7,771 bases of DNA. Origin: Subdoligranulum variabile. Its GTDB lineage: Bacteria > Bacillota > Clostridia > Oscillospirales > Ruminococcaceae. Location: NCBI GenBank assembly GCA_003343905.1, contig QAKI01000006.1, forward strand, positions 1 to 7,771, read 5' to 3'. Positions 5,655 through 7,771 of the stretch are shown here, piece by piece; position 1 is the first letter of the stretch; each line of letters starts with the position of its first letter. The translations under genes and the position numbers were made by a program. The notes under the pieces were generated by a model. That model was not told the DNA's origin. It searched no databases and saw only the letters and a list, made by a program, of their open reading frames with translations.

Positions 5655-7199
5655 ATGAGCAACGAATACGATTACTCTGGTCTTTACAATCATACATCGG
5701 GCGACGGCACGCCCCAGAACAACACCCAGCCCCAGCAGCCTGCCGGGGAAGGCAGCCAGCCCCAGGGCAGCTACCCCAACGTGGGCAGCAGCGGCATGAA
5801 CACCGCCAACACCGCCCGCACCGATTACTCCACCGCGGGGCAGGACGGCGCCACCGGTAATGCCAACACCGGCAGCACGGCGGGCACCAACCCTGCCAAC
5901 ACCGCCAACAGCGGCAGCGCGGCCAGCGGCAATCCGGGCAGCACCGGCAGTTATAACGGCTACAGCAACAGCTATAACAACAGCAATAACAATGGCTATA
6001 CCAGCAGCTTCAGCGGCGGGAACAGCGGCAATGGCGGCAACGGCTACAATGGCTACAGCTACGCCAGCGCGCCCCAGCAGCCCCCCAAGCCCCCGCGCAA
6101 AGGCCGCCGCACCCTGCTGCGGGTGCTGGCCTGTGTGGGCGTGGTGGCCCTGGGCATCGGCGGCGGTATTGGCGGCGCCATGATCGCCAACTATACCGGC
6201 CTGGCCGGCAATCAGGTGGTGGTCCAGCAGGTGCAGCACAGCGACAGCAGCGCCAACAGCGCCGGCGGCGAATCCATGAGCCTGCAGCAGATCGCGTCGG
6301 TGGTGTCGCCCAGCGTGGTGGCCATCACTACCGAGCAGATGAGCGGCTCCCAGACCTGGTTCGGCGGCTACTATGTGCAGAGCGGCGCGGGTTCCGGCGT
6401 CATCATCAGCCAGGACGGCTATATCCTGACCTGCGCCCATGTGGTGGACGGCGCCACCAGCGTCAAAGTGCAGCTTCAGAACGGCGATTCCTATGACGCG
6501 ACCATCGTCGGGTCGGACACGACCTCGGATATCGCGGTCATCAAGATCGAAGCCACCGGCCTGACCCCGGCGGTCATCGGCGACAGCGACGCCCTGGCCG
6601 TGGGCGAGACCGTGGTGGCCGTGGGCAACCCGCTGGGCACCCTGTCCAACACCGTCACCGACGGCATCATCAGCGCGCTGAACCGTGAAGTCACCGTCGA
6701 AGACAACGATATGACCCTGATGCAGACCAACGCTTCCATCAGCCCGGGCAACTCCGGCGGCGGCCTGTTCAACGCCAACGGCGAACTGATCGGCGTTGTC
6801 AACGCCAAGAGCAGCTATTCCGAGGCCGAGGGCATCGGCTTCGCCATCCCCATCGACTCCGCCATGGAGATCGCCCAGCAGCTTATCGAGAACGGCGCGG
6901 TCATCCGCCCGGCGCTGGGCGTCAAGATCCTCGACGTGATGGACGCCAACACGGCGGCCCAGATCGGCGTTAGCAGCACCGGCGTCTATGTGGTGGAAGT
7001 CACCCCGGGCGGCGGCGCCGAAGCTGCGGGCGTCAAGGCGGGCGACCGCATCATCGCCGTGGACGATACGGCGGTCAGCTCCAGCAACAGCGTCAAGAGC
7101 TATCTGGCCGACAAACAGGTGGGCGATACCGTCAACCTGCAGGTGGAGCGCGAAGGCAAGGTCCTGACCCTGGCCGTCACGCTGGGCAGCGGCCAGTAA
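5655..7199 (+). CDS. htrA: Membrane-anchored HtrA/DegP-type serine protease with PDZ domain
   Basis: This 514-residue protein belongs to the family that degrades or refolds damaged proteins outside the membrane. Residues 1-145 form a polar low-complexity tail rich in Asn, Gly, Ser, Thr and Gln. A basic patch KPPRKGRRTLLR (145-156) precedes one membrane helix (about 157-178, LACVGVVALGIGGGIGGAMIA), giving a cytoplasmic N-terminus and an external protease. The trypsin-like domain runs from about 208 to 412. The catalytic triad is His262 (TCAHVV), Asp292 (TTSDIAVIK) and Ser367 (SPGNSGGGLF). GSGVIISQDGYILTCAHVV and GIGFAIP are classic HtrA segments. A single PDZ domain (about 418-510, with GVYVVEVTPGGGAEAAGVKAGDRIIAV) ends the protein. 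The start is ATG 5655, just after AAGGAAGGA. Regulation is suggested by the phased octamers and two candidate promoters upstream. A strong terminator follows, so the gene is probably transcribed alone. The long tail is unusual compared with DegP, though Gram-positive HtrA proteins often carry one. Confidence 0.97.
   Translation: MSNEYDYSGLYNHTSGDGTPQNNTQPQQPAGEGSQPQGSYPNVGSSGMNTANTARTDYSTAGQDGATGNANTGSTAGTNPANTANSGSAASGNPGSTGSYNGYSNSYNNSNNNGYTSSFSGGNSGNGGNGYNGYSYASAPQQPPKPPRKGRRTLLRVLACVGVVALGIGGGIGGAMIANYTGLAGNQVVVQQVQHSDSSANSAGGESMSLQQIASVVSPSVVAITTEQMSGSQTWFGGYYVQSGAGSGVIISQDGYILTCAHVVDGATSVKVQLQNGDSYDATIVGSDTTSDIAVIKIEATGLTPAVIGDSDALAVGETVVAVGNPLGTLSNTVTDGIISALNREVTVEDNDMTLMQTNASISPGNSGGGLFNANGELIGVVNAKSSYSEAEGIGFAIPIDSAMEIAQQLIENGAVIRPALGVKILDVMDANTAAQIGVSSTGVYVVEVTPGGGAEAAGVKAGDRIIAVDDTAVSSSNSVKSYLADKQVGDTVNLQVEREGKVLTLAVTLGSGQ
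5712..6074 (+). repeat. Low-complexity coding tract for the cytoplasmic tail of HtrA
   Basis: The stretch encodes residues 20-140 and is built from degenerate GGC, AGC, AAC, ACC and GCC triplets. There are recurrent NTAN/NTGST units in the first half and a tyrosine-spaced NGYSNSYNNS / NGYNGYSY segment in the second. There is no exact tandem repeat, but the degeneracy makes length changes by slippage or recombination plausible. The composition predicts a disordered segment. Confidence 0.75.
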
Positions 7200-7225
7200 A
7201 ATAAGAGCGGTTCTATACAGAACAA

Positions 7226-7276
7226 AAACCGGACCCCCGCGGGCATTGCCCGCGGGGGTCCGGTTTGCTTTGTTTG
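7226..7276. terminator. Strong intrinsic terminator shared by convergent htrA and flavoprotein gene
   Basis: A perfect 19-bp inverted repeat (7226-7244 with 7248-7266) surrounds a 3-base loop. On the plus strand the T-rich GCTTTGTTTG follows; on the minus strand TTTTGTTCTGT follows. The arms also end in AAA/TTT. With htrA ending at 7199 and the opposing gene ending at 7289, it very likely terminates both transcripts. Confidence 0.93.
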
Positions 7277-7288
7277 AAGAAAAAACGA

Positions 7289-7771
7289 TCAGAAATCGTG
7301 CTTTTCCAGCAGTTTGCGGCCCATCAGCACGCCCATGACCGAAGCCATCATCAGGCCGCGGGTCCAGCCGGAGGAATCGCCCAGGCAGTGCAGCCCGGCG
7401 ATGTTGGTCTCCAGGTCGGTGTCCATCTTGACCTTGTTGGAGTAGAACTTCAGTTCGGGGCTGTAGAGCAGCGTTTCGGGGCTGGCGAAGCCCGGCACCA
7501 CCTGGTCCACCATCTTGATGAATTCGATGATGTTGACCATGGCGCGGTAGGGCATGGCCGCGGTGATGTCCCCGGCCACGGCGTCCTTCAGGGTAGGGCG
7601 CACGTTGGCGCGGGCCAGTTCCTTGGCCCAGGTGCGCTTGCCGTCCAGAATGTCGCCGTAACGCTGCACCAGAATGTGCCCCGCGCCCAGCATGTTGGTC
7701 AGTTCGCCCACCTTCTGGGCGTAGGCGATGGGCTGGTTGAACGGCTCGGTGAAGTTGTGGCTGACCAGAAT
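7289..7771 (-). CDS. FAD-dependent dehydrogenase (COG2509-like), C-terminal part
   Basis: The gene is open at the window end; 160 residues remain, ending at the TGA that reads TCA on the plus strand (7289-7291). The C-terminal segment NIAGLHCLGDSSGWTRGLMMASVMGVLMGRKLL (123-155) holds the GD motif (131-132) that contacts FAD in flavin oxidoreductases, followed by a helix rich in small residues. The whole resembles the uncharacterised FAD-dependent dehydrogenase family related to HI0933/BaiN-like flavoproteins. The N-terminal FAD Rossmann motif must lie outside the window. Upstream parts include QRYGDILDGKRT (37-48) and TLLYSPELKFYSNKV (100-114), which I recognise only as family-like. Substrate and partner are unknown. 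The promoter is outside the window. It converges on htrA across the shared terminator. Confidence 0.82.
   Translation of the reverse strand: MLVSHNFTEPFNQPIAYAQKVGELTNMLGAGHILVQRYGDILDGKRTWAKELARANVRPTLKDAVAGDITAAMPYRAMVNIIEFIKMVDQVVPGFASPETLLYSPELKFYSNKVKMDTDLETNIAGLHCLGDSSGWTRGLMMASVMGVLMGRKLLEKHDF

Noticed and set aside
5574..6440. A 288-codon minus-strand open frame opposite the htrA tail, rich in Val/Ala/Gly and resembling membrane sequence.
   Set aside because: The apparent hydrophobicity is the complement of the GGC/AGC/AAC/ACC triplets of the low-complexity tail. There is no domain or good initiation site.
1..7771. Mobile elements, phage genes, CRISPR arrays, toxin-antitoxin or defence modules.
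   Set aside because: I saw no regular direct-repeat array, transposase or integrase motif, or defence-type domain. Composition is even across the window, and nearly all bases are assigned to housekeeping-type genes.

Overview
The window is GC-rich and densely packed. It reads as ordinary chromosome from a high-GC anaerobic member of the Clostridia, and an Oscillospiraceae-type gut commensal would fit. That placement is inferred from strong AGGAGG-type ribosome binding sites, GC-rich hairpin terminators with T tracts, a MnmM-type tRNA methyltransferase (typical of Gram-positive bacteria), and a membrane-anchored HtrA with a long cytoplasmic tail. I see no tRNA or rRNA gene, IS element, phage gene, CRISPR array or attachment site.

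Layout. (1) Bases 1-447 (+) are the C-terminal 148 residues of ATP-type phosphoenolpyruvate carboxykinase (pckA). A strong hairpin at 487-527 separates it from the convergent gene and probably serves both. (2) A minus-strand two-gene operon runs from a TTGACA-17-TATCCT promoter at 3591-3619. It first encodes a GNAT-domain/MnmM-like methyltransferase fusion (2719-3567). After a 22-nt gap comes a UvrD/PcrA-family helicase (546-2696) that starts at TTG behind a near-perfect Shine-Dalgarno sequence. (3) Back-to-back with that promoter is a plus-strand promoter (TTGCGG-17-TATAAT) for a ketopantoate-reductase-like oxidoreductase (3720-4667). (4) A short QueG-like protein with two 4Fe-4S clusters (4778-5497, +) has its own promoter. 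(5) A membrane-anchored HtrA/DegP serine protease (5655-7199, +) follows a complex leader. That leader holds a good promoter inside the end of the previous gene, a weak hairpin, three helically phased TTTTCACA-like octamers, and a second -10 element. (6) A 19-bp inverted-repeat terminator (7226-7276) lies between htrA and a convergent, partial FAD-dependent dehydrogenase gene (7289-7771, -).

The genes do not form one pathway. The themes are central carbon metabolism (pckA), tRNA wobble-uridine modification plus DNA repair (the minus operon), two divergent redox proteins of unknown substrate, envelope protein quality control (htrA) and a flavoprotein of unknown role. The points most worth following up are the GNAT-MnmM fusion and the phased octamers before htrA, which resemble a two-component-regulator operator for secretion stress. 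I found no convincing evidence of a wholly new multi-gene system.
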